In this document: in pieces, positions 10,950 to 21,196 of the stretch
Layout: each line of letters starts with the position of its first letter
Numbering within the stretch: position 1 is the stretch's first letter
Source of the DNA: Simmondsia chinensis
Lineage: Eukaryota > Streptophyta > Magnoliopsida > Caryophyllales > Simmondsiaceae
Assembly (NCBI GenBank): GCA_018398585.1
Contig: JAGTTD010000014.1
Span: 19,157,387-19,221,386 of the forward strand
Direction: 5' to 3'
Length of the DNA: 64,000 nt
Program-made: the position numbers and the translations under genes
Notes under the pieces: generated by a model
What the model saw: only the letters and a program-made list of their open reading frames with translations
Told to the model about the DNA's origin: nothing
Database searches by the model: none

Positions 10950-12582
10950 TTAAGCTTGTTTTTTCAAAGCCACTCGAGTCATCCGACCTTCAATCTGAGG
11001 CTGAACCCCTGAAATCTCTTCAGGTCCAATAGAAGTAGCAGCGTCCTTAGAATCGGAAGACGTGTCCCGGTCCCTAGAACTAACAACGCCGAGACTTGGA
11101 ATACTCACTTCCAAGTTCGTGCCACACAAATCAGGCTCCACAAGCCCGACAGCTTCCACAACTTCACAGGGGACATAGCACGACTCAAATCCTCCACACA
11201 GGTTGACTAATTAGCATCCACACGGAAATACGAGAGGCCCGAATTGATCTATGGCTTTGGGTTGCGGAGAAGAGGCCGAACCCGAGATGGGCCCGGCCAG
11301 CCCAGCGCACGAATTGCTTTGGGTAAGGGAGTTAGTAACGCTCACCCCTGAAGTTGGGCCATGAAGCCCAGCACTCGGAGAGACCCCCGTCAGCGGGGGG
11401 GTGTAGGTGGCCTAGTCCGAGGCCCAGAGTCAAGCACAGCAGGAGAAGGAAGCGTGGACCAAATGGAAGGAGGAAGGCCAGCAACCCGTGGCCCAACTCG
11501 GTCGTCAACCTCATCCTGTGACGCATCCTCAAGCCCAACTGGAACTAGCCTGCACAACAACAACTAGAGGCCCATTGGGAGGTCCATGTAAAGCCCCACC
11601 CTCACCTTCCTGTGGCCCAACCCGAGGCCCAACATTAGTACCCTCATTAACCTCAACCGAAGGTCCCAAATGCCCCTCATGCGCCGACCCTAGGCCAAAC
11701 TCCACGCCACCCCCGGTGGTGGTGCTCACCAGAGCCTCTTTAGCTCCCCCAGTCGCATCACGATTGCCCGCCGGCTTCTTCCGGCGGCAGTTCCTATTCT
11801 GGCTCTTCTTCCCCTATTTCCCAGCCGGATTATCATATGAAACTAGGTTACTTGGGTCTTGGCATGAGTGACCAAAAACATGGCAAGTGTGACAATGTTT
11901 CAGGTGACATTCATACCGAACCTCAATTGCAAACAACCTATCCGCCCCATAGTCAACCATCAATTCCTTGATCAGCGTAACCTTAGCATCATGTTGCACA
12001 CAGACCCTAGCATAACTCATCATAGTAGCCTCGCATGTTGGCTTGTCCATGTATAGAGGAATAATGACACCACTAGCAATAGCGCACAGCGTGTCCTTCA
12101 TCCACATAGAAGCGTGCAAGCCATAGAGTTTAACCTTAACAGGCATAGTAGGAAGGTAATACTTAAGTAGACGACAGCCCGCCCAACGCTAAAGGTAGAG
12201 ACTGTGACCTTTAAGGTGACAAGGGCCACCCAAGAGCAACTTCTCAAACGCCTCAATTGTGCTGAAACAAAAGTAAAACAATTCCTCATAAGAGAGGACA
12301 CATTCAAGACCCTTTGACCCCATAGTATGTTTGCTATAGCTAGACATCGAGAATACACAACCCAGCCATCGACAACATAACCCACAAGGGTGCGGTGCCA
12401 ACCTTCAGGAGCCTCGTCCGTATTGAGCCAATGGTAGATGTAACAACCTTTCCATCAATGAGCTTAAGAGGGACAAAGTGCAAAGATAGCTCATCGGCAG
12501 TGGAAGAAGTAGAAGCCTCATTCCCCCTCTCACCTCGAGGTATCTCAAACACCAAATGCTCCCGAGGTTGCGGCTCGGCCAT
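10950..12582 (-). pseudogene. LINE ORF1 (nucleic-acid-binding protein) remnant
   Basis: Begins MAEPQPREHLVFE at 12582. The next part has FFCFSTIEAFEKLLLGGP-like and RWAGCRLLKYYLPT-like segments, matching the DUF4283 domain of plant LINE ORF1. Then come VKLYGLHASMWM, SGVIIPLYMDKPT and MSYARVCV, ending in the CHTCHVFGH knuckle (around 11860). The C-terminal half is Pro/Gly/Ser-rich and ends VALKKQA near 10950. At least two frameshifts (about 12340 and 12190) and several stops break it. ORF1 proteins coat LINE RNA; this copy cannot be made whole. Confidence 0.85.
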
Positions 12583-13411
12583 GATAACATGAAGCACGAA
12601 ACTCAAGAAGTAAAACAAACAAGAAATTTGAATTTTTTGCACCCTCACCAGAAACCACCACGAGGACACACAAAGACCACCGGAACCTGCTTAACCACCC
12701 GTGAAAATTCAAGAAAATTTAGATCGAGCACCAAGAAGCAAGTGTGTGACATGAGGAAAGAATCCCAACAACCCACACTTTCCAAAATCTTGTAAAACAA
12801 AGAGGGAAAGTTAGGGTTTGCAACGGCCCACCCGTGCGCCGCCACCACCTGACACCGGAGGCAATCACCACCCAAGAGGGACCCTAACCAACACGGAACA
12901 CCACAGTAAGGGAGAAACAAGGTACTTACGAGCAAGAAGCACCCAGATCTAGAGAGAGAGAATCACGACCCAAAATCGCCACGAGAGAGAAAGTGGGCCC
13001 AGCGACGCCGTAATGCCACTAGAGCCAGCCAGCCAGCCACCAGAAGGACTAAAAGATAGAGGCCAACCACCAAGGATTGGTCACCAGTGATGGGCTCACC
13101 GAGAATCAAGCCACGAACGATCGACGTTCTTCACCAACACCCCGAAAACCCTAGCACCCTCTCTCATGCTTTTCACCCTCTTACGGCCGATGGAAACACC
13201 AGCGGGAGCCACCACCAGGAAGTGGAGGAGCTGGCGAAGTCAATGCCACCGATCCCACCCATGTAAAATCATGCACAAGCCGCCACGCGTGTGCCCTAAT
13301 CACTGGAAAAAAATGGACTGAATCGCCCCATATCACCCCTTGTTTGCCAGAGAGAGATGCGCTTGAACAGTTCCTTAATTGTTTGTGACTTAACAACGAA
13401 CCATTAAATTC
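12583..13411 (-). other. LINE 5' untranslated region
   Basis: About 830 bases of GC-rich sequence upstream of ORF1 on the minus strand, with CGCCACGAG and GAGAGAGAG patches and no supported coding. Plant L1 5' regions carry an internal Pol II promoter; no specific motif is assigned here. Confidence 0.6.
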
Positions 13412-13423
13412 TAACTCTTATAT
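13412..13423. repeat. Right target duplication of the LINE
   Basis: TAACTCTTATAT, partner of 10627-10639; the protease frame of element A resumes immediately after it. Confidence 0.8.
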
Positions 13424-14085
13424 GATTTAGGTGCAAGTATAAATTTGATGCCACTCTCTGTTTTCCGAAAACTTGGTCTAGAGGAAGTAAAGCCCACCAT
13501 GGCGTCACTCAAATTGGTGGAAAGGTCCATCAAGTATCCACAAAGAGTGCTAGAGGACGTCTTGGTGAAGCTAGACAAGTTCATCTTTCCAGCTGATTTT
13601 GTACTGCTTGACATAGAGGAGGATAAAGAAATACCACTTATTCTAGGCCAATCCTTCCTTGCTACAGGAAGGGCCTTGATAGATGTGTAGAAAGCAAAAT
13701 TGATCTTAAAGGTAGAAGATGGGCAAGTGACCTTCAATATTTTTAAACCAATAAAACTTTCATCAGAGAAGGACACTTGTTTTCAAATTGAAGATCAAGT
13801 TTCTCTATCTTAGTCAGAGGCTTGAGAGCAAAGGATGATTTACTAAAGAAAGGCGCCAAAATTTTAAGAAGAAAACTTCAGGAGTGGTGCATTGAAATTA
13901 AGGATCTCATAGCAGGAGAAGATGGAGATGGTCATATAAAGAAGGGCACGAAAAAGGTCCATGGAAGAAAAGTGTCACTAGGGGAAGTTCCATTCTTTTA
14001 AAGGATCTGGGATAGAACATTGTTTAAAGTCAAGCTAACGACTATAACTTAAGCGCTTCTTGGGAGGCAACCCAACTTTCCGCTC
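13424..14085 (+). pseudogene. Element A aspartic protease and pol-end signature
   Basis: Resumes DLGASINLMPLSVFRKLGL (active-site D-L-G-A), then VLVKLDKFIFPADFVLLDIEEDKEIPLILGQSFLATGRALIDV, a retropepsin of the Athila/Tat type. TAG at 13688 stops it; the frame continues KAKLILKVEDGQVTF. RT should begin after this, but the decayed frame instead reads SLGEVPFF, a WDRTLFKVKL-like stretch and, near 14055, (L)LGRQPNF. In full-length relatives that last signature closes pol after integrase. The pol core is therefore missing by deletion, not by later insertion. Confidence 0.82.
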
Positions 14086-14846
14086 CTTACTTCTTTTTTT
14101 TTTTTTTTTGTAATTTCCTTTAATTATTTTCTTTTGTTTTTGTACATTTTGTTCAGCAGGTTTTTCAAACAAGTTCGGGGGTAACCCGATGACAACATTC
14201 ACCATCTAAAAGTAATCCTCAAACCTAGGAAGTATCTCTCACCTACTACTTTATTCCTTGCATTTCTTTTAACATGGAGGACAATGTTATCTTTATGTTT
14301 GGGGGTATTTAGGGACATACATTTTGCCACATTTTTTAAAATTTTGAACGAAATTTTTTAAAAAGTTTTCTAGTCTAGTCCTATTTTATCTTTTAGGGTC
14401 GGTTTTCATGCCTTCTAGAGTTTAGAGCCTTTGTATGGGGATATAGATAGTGTAGTTCAATAAAAAGATTTTCTTATTTTCTGTATTTTAGACCATTGAT
14501 CTTTATGAATTTTATTCCACATTTTTGAATCATTTTAAAAATCATAAAATAATTTTGAGATCTTATCGTCATGCTTTTTTGGCAAATTTTCTACTCTTTT
14601 TAGCTCGTTTACTTTAATTCGACTTTAATAACTTTGGAATCAATTATTTTTGTGTTCCAATTGTAAAACATGATCTATTCTAAAGGCACTATCTTGATAG
14701 AACCATAGTATTTGAGTTCACTAGTTAGCATGGCTATTTTATCTTTCTTTCAATTAAGAGATGCTCAAATTTAAATGGATTGCATTAAGATTATCATTTG
14801 CATAATAGACTTTAAAGTGTTATCCCTAAGCCTAAAGAAATATATG

Positions 14847-14873
14847 AAAGAGAGAGAGAGAGAGAGAGAGAGA
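14847..14873. repeat. GA microsatellite
   Basis: Uninterrupted AG repeats of about 25 bases in element A's 3' region. Confidence 0.95.
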
Positions 14874-14940
14874 AAATGAGGGAAGCATATCTAGCATCAC
14901 TATCCCATATAAACATTTCAAGATATGTGATGCCTAACAT

Positions 14941-15172
14941 GAGGGTGTCTCAGAGGTGGCATCTCTTGCCTATGCGGTCAGCGCGTAGGGGGTCAGAAGT
15001 TCGATTCTTGCTGAAGATATACTCATGTTGTCGTAATGAGGGCGTCTTAGTGATGGCGCCTCTTACCCATGAGGTCATTCCTCAGGGGTTAGGAGATTGA
15101 TTCTTGCTGAAGATATACTCATGGGCCGGGGTTGGTTGGGGTATATCTGTCCCTCATAATAATAACAAAAAA
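14941..15172 (+). mobile_element. SINE with two tandem tRNA-like heads
   Basis: Two related head units, starting about 14941 and 15038 (period 97). Each has GTCT(C/T)AG...GGC(A/G)(T/C)CTCTT, an A-box-like TGGC stretch, a B-box-like segment (AGTTCGATTCTTGC in unit 1, AGATTGATTCTTGC in unit 2) and TGAAGATATACTCATG. The second runs into a body GGGCCGGGGTTGGTTGGGG and a tail ATAATAATAACAAAAAA. The layout fits a tRNA-derived SINE transcribed by Pol III. I could not find a clear target duplication, so ends are approximate. Confidence 0.65.
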
Positions 15173-15533
15173 GGGAAGAGAAAATTTTGTGAACAAATTT
15201 AGTCTTGGGCATACCTAAAAAGTCTTGTTATGAGTGGTATGACTTTTTTTTTTTCCATCCGTTCGGTTTGAATGTCTTAAGATTAGAAAGAACGGATATA
15301 CTTAATTTGCTTAGCCAACTTTTGAATTCATTTTCCTTGGTGATAGAAAGATTTTTTCCTTAGAAAAGATTGTTTTGCCTTTAGAATCTTAAGCTAATGA
15401 TCCTCGGCCATTCTTTTCTAATAGAAGAAGCCTTGCTTTGAATTTTGATAAATATTCTTAAAAAGCATGAGATTATGCGCCTTCAAGTTTAGCCTTGCTC
15501 GGGGATGAGCGAGATTTGAGTTTGGGGGTATTT

Positions 15534-16928
15534 TGATAAGTCTAATTTAGTATGTAATTATTCATATCATTTAGGTTCATTTTTTAACCATTTTACATCG
15601 AATTTTTATAGCTTTTAGTCTTTGTCTCTCCTATTGCTATTCTCTTGCGAAAACATTCATTTTATGCTAATCTTGCTAGGTTTTATCATTGACATCAACA
15701 AGGGAATACAAGATATATCAAACAAAAGCAAAAAATGGGCTAAACAAACTACATAGCAATGTGAGGAAGCAACAACATGTACAAGTTATTGCAAATCTCA
15801 ATTTTGGGCGGCTAATTGGACAAAACAAGTGCAAGAACTTCTTAAACACTTCATAAAAACATACAACTTGATGTAAAAGCTGAGTTTGGGGCGGCAAAAT
15901 GGAGAAAAAAAAAATGAAGAAATCAGCAAGTTGAATCAAAAGTTGAAAATGAGCGGCAAGCTTAGCAAATGAGGAAGAACTTGTGTTAATCTTTTATTTA
16001 ATGACTTCCCATCCTCAAATCCATAATTAAGGGTGTTGGAGTAGTGTTTTGGCATCAATTCATTCAACAAAGACCAATTCCAAAGTAGAAAAATAGAGAG
16101 AAAATGTGAGGGAAGAAGAAGTGAAGGAAGAAAAGTTTGGTTTGTAATTTCATATTTTCAAGTTCTTTTCTATACTTTTCTTCTTTAAGTTCATGGATTT
16201 TGTCTTAGTTTTTCTTTATGTTATGTCTACCATGAACTAATTTTGTTTTTCCAGGGCCACTATGTAGCCTAAGTTGTAATATACACTTTTTTCTAATTCG
16301 ACGTATTCAAAGTTTGTTTATTGCGTTGTTGAAGTGTTTTTCATTATTCTTCAAGAGTTTTGAATGCTTGATCACCATTCAAAGCCTATAATGATTCAAT
16401 ATAAGTCTGAGAGAAGATTTGTGATGATTGCTAAAGTGATAAACACCACAAATTGAGCGAATGCTAGAGATAGATTAACACGATTTGTATGGTCATAAGT
16501 GAAAACCATGGATATTCAAAACTCTTTTATTATTTAAATGCATGCAAGGGATTGATGAGTTAACATGTAAAAGAGAATTCTAAGTGTTGCTCGAGAGAGA
16601 ATATTTAGTAAATTACGATTTTTGACCATCAACATATAATAACAACTTGAATACCGAAAATAGAAAAGAGTATTAATACAACTAGGTAAAATTGGATGCC
16701 TTGGACCTTATTGAATTATAAAAGCTTTCTAAAATTCAGTAACCTAATTTAGTTCTCTTTATTTTGTTTGTTTCATTTCAAAAACTACTATTTTGGTTTT
16801 TTAAATAGCACTAAAACTACTAATTTTGGTATTCATTCAATAACAATCATCATGAGATGATGCTCTACTCAATTCTTTATTACTTGATGCATTTTAGTGC
16901 ACTTGCTAAGCATACACCAAGCACATCA
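15534..16928 (+). repeat. Element A 3' LTR (1395 bp)
   Basis: Starts TGATAAGTCTAATTTAG right after the polypurine tract and ends CAAGCACATCA. Similar along its length to the solo LTR at 33997-36029 and, at its 5' end, to the 181-bp insertion at 19991-20171. Shared internal landmarks include CCACNATGTAGCCTAAGTTG and the CACCACAAATTG(A/G)GCGAATGCT segment. Base 16929 begins element B coding sequence, which fixes the end. Confidence 0.88.
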
Positions 16929-17400
16929 ACAAGGATGCCTTGAAAGAAGGAAGCCTTAGTAAAAACAGAGTGTATGGCACTTACGTACATGACCTAATCG
17001 AAGAGAATGGAGATCCTTCATATGAGATTGACGTCCCTGAATATGTCAAGGGGCCTCCTATGGTTTGCAATCCTTTGGTTAAGAAGGATGTTAAATCCAG
17101 GATGTCTTATCAATCCCATGACTTGAAGAAATACTCATTTAACCACTTAAGAATCGATGCGATATTCGATTGGCTTGAGGTAAATAAAAAACTCAAGATT
17201 AGAGAAGAAAGCTTGACCTAAATTCTACTAAGTGGAAGGTACACTGTAAATGACACGATTTGTTGACCCATTCAATGAAAAGCTGCATTATATTTAGAAA
17301 CGTAGTTTAGGATGCCATAGAAGCAAGGGAATTGATCTTCTTGGAGAAAGATATGTAGTTGTCGCTAAAGATTCCTTAGCCCTCTTTAAGTCAATGTTAT
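16929..17400 (+). pseudogene. Element B gag, C-terminal part
   Basis: Open for 93 codons from 16940: VYGTYVHDLIEENGDPSYEIDVPEYVKGPP, then KKYSFNHLRIDAIFDWLEVNKKLKI. After TAA at 17219 it continues decayed as YIFRNVV.DAIEARELIF. The pattern SF...IFDWL...VFRN.VQ.AI is that of the gag region just before protease in plant Tat-like elements. The N-terminal capsid domain is not in the window. Confidence 0.65.
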
Positions 17401-18783
17401 TTACACTCTTACACAAACAAATGGCCACTGTGTCTAAACTAACCCTTTTCTTTTATACAAGAGAAAAACAGCCTTCAATGACATTCAAAAGGAAAAGGTG
17501 GAAAATGGATTGTTTGAATAGTTAGTCATTACAGAAATATTGGTCTTCCCAAAATATGGGCACACATTGAATAATGGAATCTGTCAATGACAAATCACCG
17601 AACTCCATCCCACAAGCAAGTGTGTTGGTTTTAAGAACTTGCTGGTCAAACTCCACAATGACTCTACCATGACGCTGATATTGGTTAAGGAGTTAGCTAT
17701 AGATATTAGAAGTAGTCAAGGGCCCATTCTAGGCCTTACGAGCAGAGGGAGAATATATCGAGAGTTGAAGGGGGTGTCTAATGAGGCATGCCAACAATGT
17801 TGCAGGAAACTATAAGCAGCAATGAGAAAACTCAGACTGCTTCCTCAATATGTTCCCCCATTGACCCCCTCTTAGACTTGAAGATGCCATTCAAGGAGTC
17901 CAGTAAATATGAGCCTAATAAGGGTACTTCCTCGAAAAGGTCAAATCATTATGAGGATTGGGCATCCAAGGAGAAACCCAAATACCACCTACTGGACATG
18001 AACACTAGTCAAGGACCATGACAATCATGACACCAGCCATTGGCACCCAATTCGATAATGTCTTGAGAAGGCATGACCTTGATTAAGAGGAGGTTGGTCC
18101 CTCTAGTCTTACTTGAACCCATAAGAGGAGGCAACCATGAAAAAAGGCAGCTCAGCGAAGGACTCTACTCGAACCTAGGGTTAGCAAGGGCACACAAATT
18201 GAGCCTATGGATCTTGAAGATGCAACAACTGAGTCCAAACTTATTGCTATTGCCGAAAGAAAGGAGCTACAGAAAAAGCTTGAGAGATGGACCAGTCTCT
18301 CATCTTTGGAAGAATAGGAATCTTGGTGAGACAAGCTTTCCAAGGCTTCATTGGCTCAAAACTTTATTGGCGATGAAGAGGAATATCCCCCCCTCCCACC
18401 CCCCGCACATCAACGTAGTAGAATCTCCAGGCCATGTTAACCCAAAATGGTCTAATATCGAGAATGACTTCCAAAGACTTCCCCCAAACCTATGGTGGAG
18501 TCTTAAGCCCCAGCATTTGATCCAGAGGACCGACCAACCTCTAGCATAAGACATGCTAACTGATGACAGTCCTTAAAATCATGATAATGACGTGCCCATG
18601 AATGGTAGCCTTGAAAAAGAAACAAATCAAGGGGTCCTAATATAATTCGAGATGCTCCCTGAAAAGGTTGATGTTTGAGTTGCCCTGCTTCTTCCTTTGG
18701 AGTTCATAGATACTAGCACTCAGGAGGGCCTTGAGGGGGACATTATCGTAGTGGATGAGGATCCCTAGGTGGAACTTGTGATG
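17401..18783 (+). other. Decayed gag-protease linker of element B
   Basis: About 1.4 kb in the element's sense with only short open frames. Weak likeness to Tat linker sequence (for example SKCVGFKNLLVKLHNDSTMTL near 17620) is visible but no domain can be assigned. A C-rich run (CCCCCCCTCCCACCCCCCG) sits at about 18388-18406. Confidence 0.45.
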
Positions 18784-19410
18784 GAAATAGCAGCCACCAA
18801 AGGTGAGTTCGATCCTTTGTCTTCTAAAGTTAATACCTTAACATCAAAATAACCTTATGATTCACCTAACATAATGAAGACAATGTTTGATGGGCCTAAT
18901 ACTGCCAATAGGCACATCAAGCCCCTATACATCAAGGCCAAATTCGAAGGAATTCTGGTGAATAGGGTCTTGGTGGATAATGGCACGGCCATCAATATCC
19001 TGCCTTCTTACATTTTGGAGGTCAATGGTAAATCTCAAGATGACCTAATTGCTTCATATGTTGCAATTTGTGGCTTTTCCAAAGCCACTACTAAGTCTGA
19101 AGGGGTCATCCTAATTGAGTTGATTGTTGGCAACTTAAGCAAGCTGACAGCTTTTTTTGTAGTAGATATGACATCAAGCTACAATCCTTTGCTTGGGAGA
19201 GATTGGTTACATGCTAATTATTGTATGCCATCTTCAGAGCACCAGTTGATAATTTTCTGGAACCATGACAAGTATGAAATTGTTATGGTAGATAACATAC
19301 CATTCATGGCTTGCACCAACTGGTTAAGGGAAAGTTCTATGAAGATGATGTGGGACCTCTTGACATTAAATGGACCACTCAATAGTTTTCCCAACATCAA
19401 GACATAATGA
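18784..19410 (+). pseudogene. Element B aspartic protease
   Basis: Frame open from 18874 to 19407: KTMFDGPNTANRHIKPLYI, then NRVLVDNGTAINILP (active-site D-N-G-T), FSKATTKSEGVILIEL and YNPLLGRDWLH. This is the retropepsin of Tat-like elements, which processes the gag-pol polyprotein. It is one of the better preserved segments of B and ends at TAA 19405. Confidence 0.85.
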
Positions 19411-19990
19411 CCATCCTTGACAGCCCACTCACTGAGGTTGAGGTTGGTTAAGTTAAGGTAGAGTTTGAAGACTTTGATTTCTGGGGATGCATGAAAGAAG
19501 GAGATCTCCAAGTTATGCTATAACCCTTATGTGAGGGAGCCGAGACCTCCCACTAATGGCGTGGGAGGCTATTTCCTCAGCACCAGCAAAGCTCGTGGCT
19601 TGGTATGCTGAGGATCAACTTTGGGCTAAACAGCCATTCAATGGCTTCGAGGTTCAGATGACACAAGAAAAAGAGCTGGAACTTTCTAACTTAAGAGTAG
19701 TACTAGCCAAGATGGAGGATTTAAGCACTGAAATTCAAGACCCCCTCCTCGAGTTTAACTTGGGCTCGTCAGAAGACCCAAGACCTACATATTTGAGCGC
19801 TCTGCTTTGTGAGTAGCAGAGAGAGTTGTATTTGACCTTGTTTCATGAGTTCAAGGACTGCTTTGCTTGGTTAGACAGAAAGGTGGTTGAGCATAGGCTT
19901 CCTATCAAGCCAAGCTCGAGGCTCGTCATCTAGGCCCAAAAGAGAATGTCCTAACAGGTAATTAATTTGGTCAAGGGGGAGGTTGAAAGA

Positions 19991-20171
19991 TGTTAATTTT
20001 TTTTTTACTTTTATTTGATGTATCTTGCATTTACTTGTTGATATTAATTATAAAACCGAACAAGATTTTACATAAAATAAGCATTTTTGCAAGAAAATAG
20101 TAATATAGTTCAAAATGGTTAAAAATATATTAAAATGATATAAATAATTGTACACTAAATTAGACTTATCA
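19991..20171 (-). mobile_element. 181-bp mini LTR related to element A's LTR
   Basis: On the minus strand it starts TGATAAGTCTAATTTAG and follows the first about 180 bases of A's LTR (ATTATTTATATCATTT, TTCTTGCAAAAATG, AATATCAACAAGTAAATGCAAGATACA), then ends in an A run and TTAACA. Ends are TG...CA and it is flanked by AAAGA at 19986-19990 and 20172-20176. Removing it with one AAAGA joins B's RT frame perfectly (EVER-LLKAKF). It therefore inserted as a discrete unit. The real 3' end of the long LTRs is absent. Confidence 0.9.
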
Positions 20172-20239
20172 AAAGACTCTTAAAGGCTAAATTTATCTGG
20201 ACTGCCAGCTATGTCGAATGGTTTGCAAACATTATTCCT

Positions 20240-20323
20240 GTCATTAAGAAAAATGGCGAAATTATGGTATGTATTGATTTTGTCATTAAGAAAAATGGAA
20301 AAATTATGGTATGTATTGATTTC
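20240..20323 (+). repeat. 42-bp in-frame tandem duplication in B RT
   Basis: 20240-20281 and 20282-20323 each encode VIKKNG(E/K)IMVCIDF, with three mismatches between copies. Adds 14 residues just before the FRDLN motif. Confidence 0.95.
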
Positions 20324-20919
20324 AGAGATTTGAATGCAGCCATGCAAAATGATGAATACCCAATGGCAATTGCTGAGGTGCTTATTGATTTGGCATCGAG
20401 GCATGAGGTCTTATCTTTTATGGATGGCTACTGTCAGTACTACAAAGTTATGATTCCCTCAGAGGATACCCATATGATAGCATTGAGGTGTCTTGGGTTA
20501 ATCGGAACCTTCGAGTGGGTGTCTATATTATTTGGTTTGAAAAATGCTGGTGCCACCCACCAAAGGGCTATGAACATGGTCGTTCATGACCTCATTCGCA
20601 AGACCATGGAAGTCTATATCGGCGATATCATGGTAAAATCAGAATCCCAAGTCAAACACTTTGAAATTTTGAGGGGGGCGTTCTTTGAATGAGGACCCAC
20701 AACCTTGTTATGAATCCATTAAAGTGTGCTTTTGGCATTTGTGTTGGGAACGTTTTTGGTTTTTTGGTGCATCAGAGGGGCATTAAGGTGGACATTAATA
20801 AAGCTGAGGCCATTTAACAGGCCAAACCGCCTTCAACCAAAAAAGAACTCCAACACTTCTTAAGGCAGGTTAATTTCCAAAGATGTTTCATCTTGAATGT
20901 CGTAGGAAAAACAAAAGTC

Positions 20920-20991
20920 TTCTCTCCACTATTGAGGCTCAAGATTAAGAAGGACTTCTCTCCACTATTGAGGCTCAAGATTAAGAAGGAC
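20920..20991 (+). repeat. 36-bp in-frame tandem duplication in B RT/RNase H connection
   Basis: Two identical 36-bp copies (20920-20955, 20956-20991), each encoding FSPLLRLKIKKD. No mismatch, so probably younger than the 42-bp duplication. Confidence 0.95.
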
Positions 20992-21196
20992 TTCAAGTGG
21001 GAGGAGCCACATCAAGCATCTTTCGAGGCCATCAAGGAGTAATTGATCGGGTCACCAGTTCTCATTTTACTCAAGCAGGGCAAACGTTTGAAGATTTATG
21101 TCTCCACTTCTAAGGAATCTATTGGTTGCTTGCTTGTATAAGACCATTAGCAAGGGTTTTGAACACATTGTATTCTACCTTAGCCATTTCTTAAAT

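Larger units (their letters stand above)
10640..13411 (-). mobile_element. L1-type LINE on minus strand with ORF1 only
   Basis: Read on the minus strand: a GC-rich 5' untranslated region (13411-12583), ORF1 starting at 12582, an ORF1 end near 10950, a short 3' region and an A-rich tail (T run on the plus strand at 10640-10660). The flanks carry a 12-13 bp duplication and the insertion interrupts element A's protease exactly between Tyr and Asp codons. No apurinic endonuclease or RT coding sequence (ORF2) is visible: less than 300 bases separate the ORF1 end from the tail. It is therefore a non-autonomous or internally deleted L1. It is GC-richer than its surroundings, with CpG still present, suggesting a different mutational history. 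Confidence 0.87.
14086..15533 (+). other. Element A 3' untranslated region with two G-rich tracts
   Basis: Non-coding AT-rich stretch. ACATGGAGGACAATGTTATC followed by GTTTGGGGGTA (around 14270-14310) and a second GAGTTTGGGGGTATTT (15517-15533), directly before the LTR, are polypurine-like. The second is placed as the true 3' polypurine tract; the first resembles the extra internal tract of Athila-type elements. Also holds a GA microsatellite and a SINE. Confidence 0.7.
3359..16928 (+). mobile_element. A: Athila-like gag-protease-only LTR element, host of E1, E2 and a LINE
   Basis: Pieces of one element recovered around nested insertions: leader (3359-3557), gag N-terminus (3558-3889), gag remainder and protease start (9234-10639), protease (13424 on), a 3' untranslated region with two TTTGGGGGTA tracts, and a 3' LTR (15534-16928). 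Removing E2 and the LINE restores continuous reading across both junctions. Protease is followed almost at once by the LLGRQP-type signature that normally follows integrase, so RT, RNase H and integrase are absent. The 5' LTR and primer site would lie left of E1, outside the window. A is itself inserted in B. Confidence 0.8.
19411..21196 (+). pseudogene. Element B reverse transcriptase (split)
   Basis: Lead-in LNLGSSEDPRPTYLSALLC, then FHEFKDCFAWLDRKVVEHRLPIKPSSR, then (after a 181-bp insertion) LLKAKFIWTASYVEWFANIIPV. The core has MVCIDFRDLNAAMQNDEYPM, SFMDGYCQYYKV, FGLKNAGATHQRAMN and EVYIGDIMVKS. The catalytic YxDD is YIGD, so the enzyme would be dead. Two in-frame tandem duplications add 14 and 12 residues. 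A stop at 20690, a frame change and further stops follow. Insertion of the SINE ends this segment within RNase H (FYLS...RCLN). Confidence 0.85.

Noticed and set aside
11361..11871. Plus-strand Pro/Ser-rich frames (68 and 127 codons)
   Set aside because: Antisense shadows of the GC-rich C-terminal half of LINE ORF1.
14941..15116. Two tRNA genes
   Set aside because: A/B-box-like motifs are present, but no cloverleaf stems or CCA-side acceptor pairing can be drawn; a SINE body and A-rich tail follow.
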